Assembly (NCBI GenBank): GCA_964541155.1
Contig: CAZIPC010000002.1
Location: 248,001 to 312,000, forward strand
Direction: 5' to 3'
Length of the DNA: 64,000 bases
From: UBA4416 sp964541155
GTDB taxonomy: Bacteria > Bacteroidota > Bacteroidia > B-17B0 > Aurantibacillaceae
Position 1 is the stretch's first letter; each line of letters begins with the position of its first letter. The position numbers were made by a program, and so were the translations under genes. Positions 1-9,863 of this stretch are shown here, piece after piece. The notes below the pieces were generated by a model. The model saw only the letters and a program-made list of their open reading frames with translations, was not told the DNA's origin and made no database searches.

Positions 1-2073
1 ACCATACAAGACGCAGTATTAAAAGGACGAACTTCTTTAGCTCCAAAAAAATTACAGTCATTAGCTTTTATTAAAGGAACTAACAGATTTTCTTATATTG
101 ATAATAATGTTGTTAAAATAGGAGATAACTTCACTGGAAAAATAATAGATACTCTTTCATTAAAAGAATTAAATGTTTTTTTAAAACGCAGTAATAAAGA
201 TACATTACAAGCATTAAATAACCTAACATGGAAACAAGACAACCAGTTTTATTTTTTTAATAAAAAAGGAGAGCTAATATTTGATTTAGGTAAAAAAATA
301 GTGTTAGAAAGTGATAAAAAAACAGATGATACAGCATTAGAATCATACGACAAAGAGCCTAATACAGGAAATTACTCATATTGCAAAAACTATAATTTAT
401 ACGTGGTGAAAGACGGTAAAGAAAATCAAGTTACTACTGATGGGTCTTATGAAATTGTTTATACTGGAAAAAATGTTCATCAAAATGAATTTGGAATTAA
501 TGGAGGAACATTTTGGAGTCCAAAAGGAAATTATTTAGCATTTTATAGAATGGATCAATCAATGGTAACAGATTATCCAATCATAGATTGGACAACTCAT
601 CCAGCTAAAAATATTAATATCAAATATCCAATGGCAGGAAATAAAAGCCATCATGTAACACTAGGAATTTATAATGTTAAAACAAACACTACTATTTACA
701 TAAAAACCGAAGGAGATAAAGAACAATACTTAACAAATATATCTTGGAGTCCTGATGAAAAACATATTTATATTGCCATATTAAGTCGTACACAAAATGA
801 CATGAAACTAAATGAATATGATGCTAACACAGGAAATTTTATTCGCACATTATTTGAAGAGCACGATGACAAATATACAGAACCTTTGCACCCTATGTTG
901 TTTGTGAAAAACAACTCTAATCAATTTATTTGGCAAAGTAGACGAGATGGCTTTAATCATTTTTATTTATATGATATTAATGGAAAATTAATAAAACAAC
1001 TTACTAAAGGACCATGGGAAGTTAAAACAGAAAATGGATTTGATGAAAAAGGAGAACGATTATTTTTTCATGCTAATGATCAAAGCCCCGTAAATCAAGA
1101 TTTTTATAGTGTTAGCTTAAAAAGTGGAGATGTAAAACGAATTACAAATGGAAATGGGTATCATATTTGTGTAATAGACGATAAAGGAAATTACATAATT
1201 GATAATTTTTCAAATACAACTACGCCACGTGAATATTATGTAATAAACACAGCCACAAAAAAAGTAAATACAATTTACAAAGCAGAAAACCCAATTAAAG
1301 ATTATAAAACAGGAAGCTGGAGTTTATTTACAATTAAAAATAACGAAGGAACAAATTTATATTGTCGATTATTTAAACCCATTAATTTTGATTCAACCAA
1401 AAAATATCCAGTATTAGTGTATTTATATAATGGACCACATTCACAAATGGTAACAAACACTTGGATGGCTGGCGGCGAACTTTGGTATCAATATATGGCA
1501 CAAAAAGGATTTATTGTTTTTACACTAGATGGAAGAGGCACATCATATAGAGGAAAAGCATTTGAACAAGCCACCCATCGTCAATTAGGGGCTAAAGAAA
1601 TGGAAGATCAACTAAAAGGAGTTGATTATTTAAAGTCGTTACCTTATGTTGATGCTAATAGAATAGGAGTTCACGGATGGAGCTTTGGAGGATTTATGAC
1701 AACAACATTAATGACACGTTCTCCTGAAACATTTAAAGTTGGAGTTGCCGGAGGGCCAGTAATTGATTGGAGTTATTATGAGATTATGTACACAGAACGT
1801 TATATGGACTCTCCTCAAGATAACAAAGAAGGCTATGATAAAAATAATTTGTTAAACTACGTAGATAAATTAAAAGGAAAATTATTAATGATACATGGCG
1901 CACAAGACCCAGTTGTTGTGTGGCAACATAGTATTTTATATCAAAAAAAGGCAGTTGATAAAAGCATACAATTAGATTATTATGTATATCCAGGGCATGA
2001 ACACAATGTACTAGGAAAAGATAGAGCTCATTTAATGGAAAAAATTACTAATTATTTTATTAATAATTTATAA
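1..2073 (+). CDS. Dipeptidyl peptidase IV-like serine peptidase (S9B), 5' end outside window
   Basis: A secreted or periplasmic peptidase that should remove Xaa-Pro or similar dipeptides from peptide N-termini. The reading frame is open from base 1, so the start codon lies upstream; an apparent GTG start at 301 is internal, because the residues encoded at 1-300 (TIQDAVLKGRTSL...) already match the beta-propeller N-terminus of the family. The propeller half carries repeated SWSPD/WSPKG-type blades. The C-terminal alpha/beta hydrolase half has the nucleophile in HGWSFGGF (Ser codon 1681-1683), the acid in GAQDPV (Asp codon 1906-1908) and the histidine in GHEHNV near 1996-2004, so the triad looks intact. 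The next gene, pepT, follows after 37 bases in the same direction, which suggests a peptide-degradation unit. The family call is firm; substrate preference is inferred. Confidence 0.93.
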   Translation, partial: TIQDAVLKGRTSLAPKKLQSLAFIKGTNRFSYIDNNVVKIGDNFTGKIIDTLSLKELNVFLKRSNKDTLQALNNLTWKQDNQFYFFNKKGELIFDLGKKIVLESDKKTDDTALESYDKEPNTGNYSYCKNYNLYVVKDGKENQVTTDGSYEIVYTGKNVHQNEFGINGGTFWSPKGNYLAFYRMDQSMVTDYPIIDWTTHPAKNINIKYPMAGNKSHHVTLGIYNVKTNTTIYIKTEGDKEQYLTNISWSPDEKHIYIAILSRTQNDMKLNEYDANTGNFIRTLFEEHDDKYTEPLHPMLFVKNNSNQFIWQSRRDGFNHFYLYDINGKLIKQLTKGPWEVKTENGFDEKGERLFFHANDQSPVNQDFYSVSLKSGDVKRITNGNGYHICVIDDKGNYIIDNFSNTTTPREYYVINTATKKVNTIYKAENPIKDYKTGSWSLFTIKNNEGTNLYCRLFKPINFDSTKKYPVLVYLYNGPHSQMVTNTWMAGGELWYQYMAQKGFIVFTLDGRGTSYRGKAFEQATHRQLGAKEMEDQLKGVDYLKSLPYVDANRIGVHGWSFGGFMTTTLMTRSPETFKVGVAGGPVIDWSYYEIMYTERYMDSPQDNKEGYDKNNLLNYVDKLKGKLLMIHGAQDPVVVWQHSILYQKKAVDKSIQLDYYVYPGHEHNVLGKDRAHLMEKITNYFINNL

Positions 2074-2110
2074 TAAAAATTATAAGACCAGATTATTATT
2101 CTAAGACAAC

Positions 2111-3361
2111 ATGAATTTTTCAAATTACACACACACAGTAACAGAGCGATTTATTCGTTACGCAAAAATTGACACTCAATCAGATCCAAATTCTTCTACT
2201 TGCCCTAGCACAGTTAAACAAAAAAATTTGGGCAATTTATTAGTACAAGAACTTCTTGCTATGGGAGTTACGGATGCAGAGTTAGACGAGTATGGCTATG
2301 TTTATGCTACAATTCCTTCAAATACAAACAAACAAGTTCCTGTAATTTGCTTTTGTTCTCATATGGATACATCCCCAGATTGTAGTGGAGAAAATGTAAA
2401 TCCTATCATTCATACTAAGTATGATGGAAAAGATATTGTATTACCAAATGATAAAACTCAAATTATTAAATTTTTAGAACATCCAGATTTAGCAGCGCAA
2501 ATTGGAAATGATATTATTACCACAGATGGAACAACGTTATTAGGCGCCGACAATAAATCAGGAGTTGCTGAAATTATGGATGCCGCTAATTATTTAATGA
2601 CACATCCTGAAATAAAACATGGCGCTATTCGTATTTTATTTACACCAGATGAAGAAATAGGAAGAGGAACTGATAAAGTAGATATTAAAAAACTAGGTGC
2701 GCAGTATGGATATACTATGGATGGAGAATCATTAGGGCATATAGAAAATGAGACGTTTAGTGCTGATGGTGTAACCATTACAATTTATGGAATCCCTACT
2801 CATCCTGGATTTGCCAAAGATAAAATGGAGCATTCTATTAAAATAGCATCAGAAATCATTAATCGTATTCCAAAAGATAAAACACCAGAAACAACCGAAA
2901 AAAAACAACCTTTTATTCATCCAGTTTCTATTAATGGCGGGTTAGAACAGGTTGAAATTAAATTTATTATTCGCGCTTTTGATACACCTACCTTAAAATC
3001 TTTGGAAAATGAATTAGAAGAAATTACCAAGAGTGTTTTATTAAAGTATCAAAAATCAAGTTTTAATTTTGTAGTTAGCGAACAATATCGCAACATGAAA
3101 GATGTTTTAGATACCTGCTACTTTGTTGTTGATTATGCATTAGAGGCCATTTCGAGAACTGGTGTTAATCCTGTATTGTCTAGTATTCGAGGAGGAACAG
3201 ATGGTTCACGTTTATCGTTTATGGGATTGCCCTGCCCAAATATTTATGCTGGTGAGCATGCGTTTCATAGTAAATTAGAGTGGGTAAGTATTCAAGATAT
3301 GCAAAAAGCAACCCAAACTATTGTGCATTTAGCAATGATTTGGGAAGAGAATGCTAAGTAA
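2111..3361 (+). CDS. pepT: Peptidase T, tripeptide aminopeptidase (M20B)
   Basis: Cytosolic dinuclear zinc aminopeptidase that releases the N-terminal residue of tripeptides. The 416-residue length is normal for PepT. Metal and catalytic motifs are in place: CFCSHMDTSPD near residue 80, the bridging Asp in LLGADNKSG near 142, the general-base pair PDEEIGRG near 178, the ligand Asp in YTMDGE near 203, and the C-terminal IRGGTDGSRLS and GEHAFHS segments. The ATG at 2111 precedes the usual N-terminal segment TVTERFIRYAKIDTQSD. It follows the S9B peptidase closely and ends at a bidirectional hairpin shared with convergent pdxA. Confidence 0.96.
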   Translation: MNFSNYTHTVTERFIRYAKIDTQSDPNSSTCPSTVKQKNLGNLLVQELLAMGVTDAELDEYGYVYATIPSNTNKQVPVICFCSHMDTSPDCSGENVNPIIHTKYDGKDIVLPNDKTQIIKFLEHPDLAAQIGNDIITTDGTTLLGADNKSGVAEIMDAANYLMTHPEIKHGAIRILFTPDEEIGRGTDKVDIKKLGAQYGYTMDGESLGHIENETFSADGVTITIYGIPTHPGFAKDKMEHSIKIASEIINRIPKDKTPETTEKKQPFIHPVSINGGLEQVEIKFIIRAFDTPTLKSLENELEEITKSVLLKYQKSSFNFVVSEQYRNMKDVLDTCYFVVDYALEAISRTGVNPVLSSIRGGTDGSRLSFMGLPCPNIYAGEHAFHSKLEWVSIQDMQKATQTIVHLAMIWEENAK

Positions 3362-3370
3362 AAATTTCAA

Positions 3371-3408
3371 TAAACAAGGAGCTTAATATTTTTGAAGCTC
3401 CTTGTTTA
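3371..3408. terminator. Bidirectional terminator between pepT and pdxA
   Basis: A perfect 14-base-pair inverted repeat (TAAACAAGGAGCTT paired with its complement at 3395-3408) with a 10-base loop. It lies exactly between two convergent genes. The A/T ends give a U-rich 3' side in both directions, though the T-runs are short. Confidence 0.8.
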
Positions 3409-3411
3409 AAA

Positions 3412-4464
3412 CTATCCTCTCTCTTTTTTAATTGGAGAAAATGCTAATGGATTTTTAGAAATTTCTTCTAACAATTCTCGTTTTTTGTAAATATCTATAG
3501 CGGTGTATAATGCATCTCTAAATGATGACTCATCTGCAATTTGTTTTCCTGCAATTTCGTATGCGGTTCCGTGATCTGGAGAAGTTCGAACAAAATTTAA
3601 TCCTGCCGTAAAATTTACCCCATTCCCAAATGCTAATGTTTTAAATGGAATTAATCCTTGATCATGATACATGGCTAATACACCATCAAATTGTGATTGT
3701 GTGTTATTTCCAAAAAAGCCATCAGCAGAATAAGGGCCGTATACCATCATAGTTTCTTTGGCTTTTATAATTGCGGGAGTAATGGCTGTTTTTTCTTCGT
3801 CACCTATTGCACCATTTTCTCCGGCATGAGGATTTAATCCTAGCACAGCAATTTTTGGTTTACGAATTCCAAAATCTTTTATTAACGATTCGTGAAGTTG
3901 TGTGATTTTAGATAATACATTTTCTGAAGTAATTTGATGCGAAATATTTTTAATTGGTAAATGACCAGTTACAACAGCTATTCGCAAGTTATTAGAACAA
4001 AGCAACATTAATGGCTTGCCTCCTAGCTTCTCCCCAAGGTATTCTGTGTGTCCAGGATAATTAAATCCTGCTTCTTTCATAGAATATTTATTAATAGGTG
4101 CTGTAACCAATACATCAATTTTTTTATCAAGTAATGCTTGTGTAGCAGCTTCTAAAGATAATTTAGCGTATTTTCCGCTTTGAACAGATGGCTTACCTAA
4201 ATCAATAGTCACTTCTTCGTCATAACATATATATACGTTTGGTTTTTTAGGATGTATTTGATTAAAATCTTTTAATGGATTAAAATTAAAGTCTTCTAAG
4301 TTCAACACCTTTCTAAAATACGAAACTGTTTTTTGAGAACTAAATAATACAGGAACACAAATTTCAGATAATTGAGGGTCTGACAGTGTTTTAAGAATAA
4401 TTTCTAATCCAATACCGTTTAAATCTCCTTGAGATATACCAACTATTATTTTATTATCTATCAT
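3412..4464 (-). CDS. pdxA: 4-hydroxythreonine-4-phosphate dehydrogenase
   Basis: NAD-dependent enzyme of the DXP-dependent pyridoxal phosphate pathway. It oxidises 4-phosphohydroxy-L-threonine, and the product is then condensed by PdxJ. The 350-residue protein shows the family motifs in order: GISQGDLNGIG at the N-terminus, TAPINKYSM near 135, GHTEYLGE near 150, GLNPHAGENGAIG near 210, MYHDQGLIPFK near 268 and TSPDHGTAYEIAG near 293; the histidines in GHTEY, NPHAG and MYHDQG would bind the metal. It lies downstream of an unknown exported protein (10-base gap) and pepA on the same strand, so the three may be co-transcribed. No other pyridoxal genes are in the window. Confidence 0.96.
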   Translation of the reverse strand: MIDNKIIVGISQGDLNGIGLEIILKTLSDPQLSEICVPVLFSSQKTVSYFRKVLNLEDFNFNPLKDFNQIHPKKPNVYICYDEEVTIDLGKPSVQSGKYAKLSLEAATQALLDKKIDVLVTAPINKYSMKEAGFNYPGHTEYLGEKLGGKPLMLLCSNNLRIAVVTGHLPIKNISHQITSENVLSKITQLHESLIKDFGIRKPKIAVLGLNPHAGENGAIGDEEKTAITPAIIKAKETMMVYGPYSADGFFGNNTQSQFDGVLAMYHDQGLIPFKTLAFGNGVNFTAGLNFVRTSPDHGTAYEIAGKQIADESSFRDALYTAIDIYKKRELLEEISKNPLAFSPIKKERG

Positions 4465-4474
4465 AATTTATATT

Positions 4475-5578
4475 TTATTTTATCCATCCAACTAATGCGG
4501 CTACATCTTCTGAATCAATGTTTTCCCATTTAGCTTTTGAAATATTAAATACCGCAATTCCTTGTTGATAAGAATCTGATCCCACAACAACTTCCTTTAC
4601 AATGGCAGCAAGTGTGTTACTAGATTTAAAGTTATGTATTTGAAAATGATTTCTACCAATTTCTTTTCCCTTAAAATATACAGCCCTTCCATTTTCTTTT
4701 TGTTCAACTTCTACTGAAAAATTTGAATCTATTTCTTTGTAAGGAGAAGTTACCATTGTTTCTTTAGCGGGATTGATAAGGTATAACTTCTCTTTAAAAT
4801 AGAACTCAATAAATGTATTTTTACCTTTTTTTAAAATATATGTTGCTGGTAGTTTTGAAATAGAATGAAAGTTGCCAATATTTTTAGCGGTTCTTGTTGA
4901 AAGGGTGTATTTAACGATTACTCCTTCTATATCTGTAATTTTTATGTTAGGAAATAAAAAGCAGTTATCGTCTATCCAATACAAAGGAATGTCTGTTTTT
5001 TTTCCACTGGCAGAAACGCCGCCGTGTCCAGCATCTTCCATTAAAAGCACTTTATCTAATCCTCTAGGAAAATATTCTAATTTATAAGGTGATGTAGTTT
5101 TGTCAAATTCAACGTCTTGACCTAAAATGGCTTTATAAGTTAATGATTTAATTTCGGAATAACTGTTAGTTGTTAGATTATAATAAGAATAAAATTTTCC
5201 TTTGAAAATATCATTCGTATAAAAAATTATGCTGTCGTTTGAGCAACTAATCAGTTTAGCAGTGCCATCATGCAACACTTTTTTTTCTTTTAAATCAATA
5301 ATGTTTCCGATAGAAGAAATTAAGTAACGATTTTTGTAAAGCATATTCTCTCCAATATCAAATCTTACATAATCTTTGCCATTTTTTTTTCCATCTACAT
5401 ACATTATTTCTTCTCTACCAGAATACACATTATTGATATAATTATATTTATAGATTAATTGTCGTAAACTGGATGTGTGAGTTTCATCATAATGAATAAC
5501 AATTAATGATTCTCCAATATTAGTTTGACAAAAATAAAATAAAGGAATTAATAAAAATATAATAAATGATACTCGCAT
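4475..5578 (-). CDS. Secreted protein of unknown function
   Basis: I do not recognise this protein. Two in-frame ATGs compete. The upstream one (5602) would overlap pepA by 23 bases; the downstream one (5576-5578) gives MRVSFIIFLLIPLFYFCQ, a good signal peptide, and begins one base past the pepA stop, so I chose it (367 residues). The mature part is rich in beta-strand-like segments with aromatic and charged residues (YWIDDNCFLFPNI, ATYILKKGKNTFIEFY), which would suit a propeller or beta-sandwich periplasmic protein, but no catalytic motif is visible. Tight packing between pepA and pdxA indicates co-transcription, not a known functional link. Confidence 0.75.
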   Translation of the reverse strand: MRVSFIIFLLIPLFYFCQTNIGESLIVIHYDETHTSSLRQLIYKYNYINNVYSGREEIMYVDGKKNGKDYVRFDIGENMLYKNRYLISSIGNIIDLKEKKVLHDGTAKLISCSNDSIIFYTNDIFKGKFYSYYNLTTNSYSEIKSLTYKAILGQDVEFDKTTSPYKLEYFPRGLDKVLLMEDAGHGGVSASGKKTDIPLYWIDDNCFLFPNIKITDIEGVIVKYTLSTRTAKNIGNFHSISKLPATYILKKGKNTFIEFYFKEKLYLINPAKETMVTSPYKEIDSNFSVEVEQKENGRAVYFKGKEIGRNHFQIHNFKSSNTLAAIVKEVVVGSDSYQQGIAVFNISKAKWENIDSEDVAALVGWIK

Positions 5579-5579
5579 G

Positions 5580-7013
5580 TTATAAGTTAGAGAAAAAGTC
5601 AAATAATAATCTTACGCCATAGCCTGTTCCTCCTTTTCCTCTATAGCTATCTTTTGCCGAAACAAATGCTGGTCCAGCAATATCAAAATGCATATATGGA
5701 TAGTTGGTGTATTTAACTAAAAATTTTCCAGCAGTAATTGCCCCGCCGTAAGGTCCTCCCAAGTTTTTTTGATCAGCAATATCTGATTTAATTAGTTCGT
5801 CATATTCGTCCCAAAATGGAAACTCTGCTAATCGTTCATGCATACGCAATCCGCTAACTGTTAGTTTTGTTTTTTGCTCGTCTGTTGCGGTTCCCATGCT
5901 TACAATGCCATATTGTCCTATGGCTGCAGCTGCCGCACCAGTTAGAGTTGATAACTCAATTGTAAGTTCGGGATTATAACGTTTAGCATAATGTAAAGCA
6001 TCCGCCAATATCATACGACCTTCAGCATCTGAGTTTAGCATCTCAACTGTACTTCCGTCCATCATTGTAATAATGTCTCCAGGGGCAAATGCGTTGAAGC
6101 CCGGCCTGTTATCTGTAGATGGCACTAATGCAATAACATGTACATTTAGTTTTGCTTTAGCAATAGCATACATTGCACAACCAACAGTTGCTGCTCCTGC
6201 CATGTCACATTTCATTAAATCCATACTGTTTGGTGTAGGTTTTAAGCTAAGTCCGCCAGTATCATACACAACTCCTTTTCCTACTAACACGTATGGTTTT
6301 TTGTTTTTAGCGTTTTTTGGTTTATACTCCATTATTGAAAAAGTAGGTGGATCAACGCTTCCTTGATTGACAGCTAATAAACCACCCATTTTTAACTGTT
6401 TAATTTTTGCCTTATTAAATACTTCAACTTTAAACCCAGCACTTTTACCCATAGATTTAAAGGCATTTGCTAATTCAGTTGCGTTTAATTTGTTTACAGG
6501 TTCATTTACTAAATCACGAGCTTTTAATGTTGCGTCAATAGCAATTGATAGATTTGATAGGTGTGTTGTAGTTATTTTTTTATCGATTACATAAATAGTT
6601 TTTAATGTATTTGCAGTTTTTTTTGCGCTAGGTTTATGCTTAATAAATTGATAATTTCCTAGTGAGGCCCCTTCTGCAAGTGCCAAAGAATAGTCGGCAT
6701 TAGATAATTCATTTATAATGCAAAAACTCGAATATTTTTCGTTATTGATACTATCCGCAATTGTTGCTCCATGTTTACGAATTTGTTCTAAAACAGAATA
6801 GTGATTTTTTTCGTTATCTATTATCATAACGTACACAAAACGGGATAATGTGTTGATACAAATAAATTTTTTATTATTTATGTTGATATCATTATTGATA
6901 TAGTTAATTTGTTCTTTGGTTAAAGTGTATTCTGCTTTATTTTTAAAGGTTGAACAAATAATAATAATGCTTTGATTATTGTCTGGCGTATTTTTTTTAG
7001 AAATTGTTGTCAT
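5580..7013 (-). CDS. pepA: Leucyl aminopeptidase family protein (M17)
   Basis: Cytosolic dinuclear metal aminopeptidase acting on peptide N-termini. The N-terminal ~150 residues are variable, as usual in M17. The C-terminal catalytic domain has VGKGVVYDTGGLSLKP near residue 243, MDLMKCDMAGAATV near 265 and the signature LNSDAEGRMILADAL near 330, with NSDAEGR as a mild variant of the usual NTDAEGR; metal ligands Lys, Asp, Asp, Asp and Glu are all present. Length 477 is typical. It is probably the first gene of a pepA-unknown-pdxA unit; a terminator for recQ lies just upstream at about 7084-7111. No consensus promoter was found by eye in the short gap. Confidence 0.95.
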   Translation of the reverse strand: MTTISKKNTPDNNQSIIIICSTFKNKAEYTLTKEQINYINNDININNKKFICINTLSRFVYVMIIDNEKNHYSVLEQIRKHGATIADSINNEKYSSFCIINELSNADYSLALAEGASLGNYQFIKHKPSAKKTANTLKTIYVIDKKITTTHLSNLSIAIDATLKARDLVNEPVNKLNATELANAFKSMGKSAGFKVEVFNKAKIKQLKMGGLLAVNQGSVDPPTFSIMEYKPKNAKNKKPYVLVGKGVVYDTGGLSLKPTPNSMDLMKCDMAGAATVGCAMYAIAKAKLNVHVIALVPSTDNRPGFNAFAPGDIITMMDGSTVEMLNSDAEGRMILADALHYAKRYNPELTIELSTLTGAAAAAIGQYGIVSMGTATDEQKTKLTVSGLRMHERLAEFPFWDEYDELIKSDIADQKNLGGPYGGAITAGKFLVKYTNYPYMHFDIAGPAFVSAKDSYRGKGGTGYGVRLLFDFFSNL

Positions 7014-7083
7014 ATCTGCGAAGTTACTAAAAATACACGATTACATAAACTAACAGATGAGCTTATTACTAATTTATTTAAAA

Positions 7084-7111
7084 AAAGCCGTTACTGAAAG
7101 TAAACGGCTTT
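7084..7111 (-). terminator. Intrinsic terminator of recQ
   Basis: Read on the minus strand, AAAGCCGTTTACT / AGTAACGGCTTT forms a stem with one bulged base, followed by a T-run. It is 20 bases past the recQ stop codon and upstream of pepA, so it should separate the two transcripts. Confidence 0.8.
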
Positions 7112-7130
7112 ATGGGATTTAATTTATTTT

Positions 7131-9338
7131 TTAGTTACCAAACTCACTAATAAATTTAATACGCATTAAACGAACTTCTTCTTCGCTATATTCATCTTCT
7201 CCTAGTTCTTTTAAAATGGCATTAATATCGTCGTTTTCGGCCTCTCGTAGACACTCATATATTTCATCTTTTTTATCCTCGTCTATTACTTGATCGATAT
7301 AATAATTGATGTTAACTTTTGTGCCAGATGTAACGATGGTTTCTATTTCGGTTAATAAATCATTCATTTTTAGATTTTTGTTTTTAGCCATGTCCTCAAG
7401 ACTAACTTTTCTATCTATGTTTTGAATAATAAAAACTTTTAATCCAGATTTATTAACCACTGATTTAATAACCATATCGCTAGGTCGTTCGATATCATTA
7501 TCTTCAACATGTTTTTTTATTAAATCTAAAAATGCCTTTCCGTATTTTGTGGCTTTACCTGTTCCAACTCCTGTAATTTTTGTCATTTCTTCCATCGTAA
7601 TTGGATAGTTGATTGACATTTCTTCTAAAGATGTTTCTTGAAAAATAACATAAGGTGGTAAATTATGTTGTTTAGCAATTTTCTTTGTAAGATCTTTTAG
7701 CATTGTATATAAAACCTCGTCAGAACTTCCAGAGCCTTTTCCGCTTGTAATATCATCGTCATTATCGCTGTCAGCGTTGCTAAAATCATTATCCTTAGTA
7801 AACTTAATACTGAACGGATGTTTTAAAAAATCTTTTCCTTTATTTGTAATTTTTACAAGACCATAGTTTTCTATATCTTTTGCAAAGAATCCATTTACAA
7901 TGGCTTGACGCATAACCGCATTCCAAAATTTATCGTCTTTATCATGCTCAACACCTTCTCCCCATGTTTTTAGTTCGTTGTGTTTATATGATTTACCAGT
8001 TGCTGTTAAATTTCCAATTAATATGTTGATGATGTCTTTAACTTTATGTTTTTCTTTACTTTCTTTTACTGCTTGTATAGCAAGAAGTAAATCATCTTGC
8101 GCTTCAAATTTTTGTTTTGGATGACGGCAATTATCGCACATTTCATTACATTTTGCATCGTCAAATTCTTCACCAAAGTAATGTAAAATAAATTTACGAC
8201 GACATGATGATGTTTCTGCAAAAGAAGCGGTTTCAGACAACATTTGTTTTCCAATTTCTTGTTCGTTTACAGGTTTGTCTTTCATGAATTTTTCAAGCTT
8301 CATGATGTCATCGTAACTATAAAATGTTAAGCAGTTTCCTTCTCCTCCATCTCTTCCTGCTCGCCCTGTTTCTTGATAATACCCTTCTAATGATTTTGGA
8401 ATATCATGATGTATCACATAACGAACATCTGGTTTATCAATTCCCATCCCAAAAGCAATAGTAGCTACAATTACATCAATGTCTTCCATTAAAAAGCCAT
8501 CTTGTGTTTTTGCTCGTTCTTTAGCATCTAATCCTGCATGATAGGGAGCTGCTTTTATTCCATTAACAATTAATGCTTGTGCAACCTCTTCTACTTTTTT
8601 ACGGCTTAAACAGTATACAATGCCTGATTTTCCAGTATTTTGTTTAGCGTATTTTATAATTTCTTTTAATACATTTTGTTTAGCTCGAACTTCATAATAT
8701 AAATTCTCACGATTAAAAGACGATTTAAATAAACCAGCCTCCAGCATTCCTAAGTTTTTTTGAATATCGTGTTGTACTTTAGGTGTTGCTGTAGCGGTTA
8801 ATGCCATTACTGGTACCGATCCTAATTTGTCAATAATAGGGCGTAATCTGCGATACTCAGGTCTAAAATCATGTCCCCATTCGGAGATACAGTGCGCTTC
8901 ATCTATTGCAAAAAATGATATTTTAAACTCAGAAAAAAACTCAACATTATCTTCTTTATTTAACGTTTCAGGAGCCACATACAACAATTTAGTTTTTCCT
9001 GAAAGAACATCTTTTTTAACGGTTGCTATTTCTGATTTATTTAATGACGAGTTTAAAAAATGAGCAATACCTGTTTCATTACTAAATCCACGAATAGCAT
9101 CTACTTGATTTTTCATTAAAGCAATGAGTGGAGAAACAATAATGGCTGTTCCTTCACTCATAATAGCGGGTAATTGATAACAAAGCGATTTCCCTCCACC
9201 TGTTGGCATAATCACAAATGTATCTTGTTTATTCAGGATATTATTGATAATAGCTTCTTGGTTTCCTTTAAAACCACTAAAGCCAAAAAAGGCTTTTAAG
9301 GGGTCAACTAAATTATGAGTTTCAACTTCTGCAACCAT
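7131..9338 (-). CDS. recQ: ATP-dependent DNA helicase RecQ
   Basis: 3'-5' DNA helicase for recombination and replication-fork repair. Walker A is TGGGKS (Lys50), the DEAH box with the RecQ aromatic loop is DEAHCISEWGHDFRPEYR near 145, helicase motif VI is QETGRAGRDG near 325, and a zinc-binding cysteine set (SCRR, then KCNEMCDNC) sits near 380-405. An RQC winged helix follows, then an HRDC domain around 535-605 (LPPYVIFQETSLEEM) with the GVGTGKATKYG hairpin. The last ~120 residues, rich in helix, resemble the extra helix-turn-helix tail seen in Bacteroidota RecQ, longer than the 610-residue E. coli protein. The start at 9338 leaves ten residues before the helicase core. Confidence 0.96.
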   Translation of the reverse strand: MVAEVETHNLVDPLKAFFGFSGFKGNQEAIINNILNKQDTFVIMPTGGGKSLCYQLPAIMSEGTAIIVSPLIALMKNQVDAIRGFSNETGIAHFLNSSLNKSEIATVKKDVLSGKTKLLYVAPETLNKEDNVEFFSEFKISFFAIDEAHCISEWGHDFRPEYRRLRPIIDKLGSVPVMALTATATPKVQHDIQKNLGMLEAGLFKSSFNRENLYYEVRAKQNVLKEIIKYAKQNTGKSGIVYCLSRKKVEEVAQALIVNGIKAAPYHAGLDAKERAKTQDGFLMEDIDVIVATIAFGMGIDKPDVRYVIHHDIPKSLEGYYQETGRAGRDGGEGNCLTFYSYDDIMKLEKFMKDKPVNEQEIGKQMLSETASFAETSSCRRKFILHYFGEEFDDAKCNEMCDNCRHPKQKFEAQDDLLLAIQAVKESKEKHKVKDIINILIGNLTATGKSYKHNELKTWGEGVEHDKDDKFWNAVMRQAIVNGFFAKDIENYGLVKITNKGKDFLKHPFSIKFTKDNDFSNADSDNDDDITSGKGSGSSDEVLYTMLKDLTKKIAKQHNLPPYVIFQETSLEEMSINYPITMEEMTKITGVGTGKATKYGKAFLDLIKKHVEDNDIERPSDMVIKSVVNKSGLKVFIIQNIDRKVSLEDMAKNKNLKMNDLLTEIETIVTSGTKVNINYYIDQVIDEDKKDEIYECLREAENDDINAILKELGEDEYSEEEVRLMRIKFISEFGN

Positions 9339-9514
9339 GGTTCTATTGATTAAAAGGTATATTTTATTGAGTAAAAGTGTATCTAAATCGTATATAAAGA
9401 TATAATTATTTTTTTGATTAAAACAAAATTTTTAAAAAATTAAATGTCATTTAAGACAAATTGACTTTAAAAATCGATAAATGCACAAAACAGTATATAA
9501 AAACAACTTTTGTT

Positions 9515-9862
9515 TTAAAGATTAGAATCCATTTTTGAATAATGAATCATAAAGAAAATGATGAATAAAAGAGAATAAAAGATATTAAAATAAAATCTAA
9601 AAGTAAATAAATCTAAGTACATAAATGTAATGACTCTGATAGTAAACATAATTATAAATAACATAACTCCCCATTTTTTCATATGCCAAATTCCAATTAA
9701 CGAAACAAACTGAAACGTAATAATAATTCCCAGAATCATAGGAATAAAATCGCCCATGCGTTTTATAGAAGGTGTAAATAACATTGGAAAAGCAAGTAAC
9801 ACAAGTATAATTGCTATGATACTTAGTATACTGATAGATTTTGGACGTTTTATTACTGCCAT
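9515..9862 (-). CDS. Small four-helix membrane protein, unknown
   Basis: A 115-residue protein with about four hydrophobic segments (residues ~12-30, 40-58, 65-85, 88-108) and a basic N-terminus (MAVIKRPKSIS), so it should be an inner-membrane protein. No motif or family is recognised. It begins one base after the permease gene ends on the same strand, so it is almost certainly co-transcribed with it and may be an accessory subunit; that role is only inference. A 176-base A/T-rich gap with no visible element separates it from recQ. Confidence 0.7.
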   Translation of the reverse strand: MAVIKRPKSISILSIIAIILVLLAFPMLFTPSIKRMGDFIPMILGIIITFQFVSLIGIWHMKKWGVMLFIIMFTIRVITFMYLDLFTFRFYFNIFYSLLFIIFFMIHYSKMDSNL

Positions 9863-9863
9863 A

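Noticed and set aside
301..303. GTG as the start of the S9B peptidase
   Set aside because: The frame is open to base 1 and the upstream residues match the family, so the gene is cut by the window edge.
9339..9514. Hidden gene or RNA in the gap before recQ
   Set aside because: The gap is A/T-rich with only a weak AAAACAA/TTGTTTT stem and no open frame or promoter consensus.
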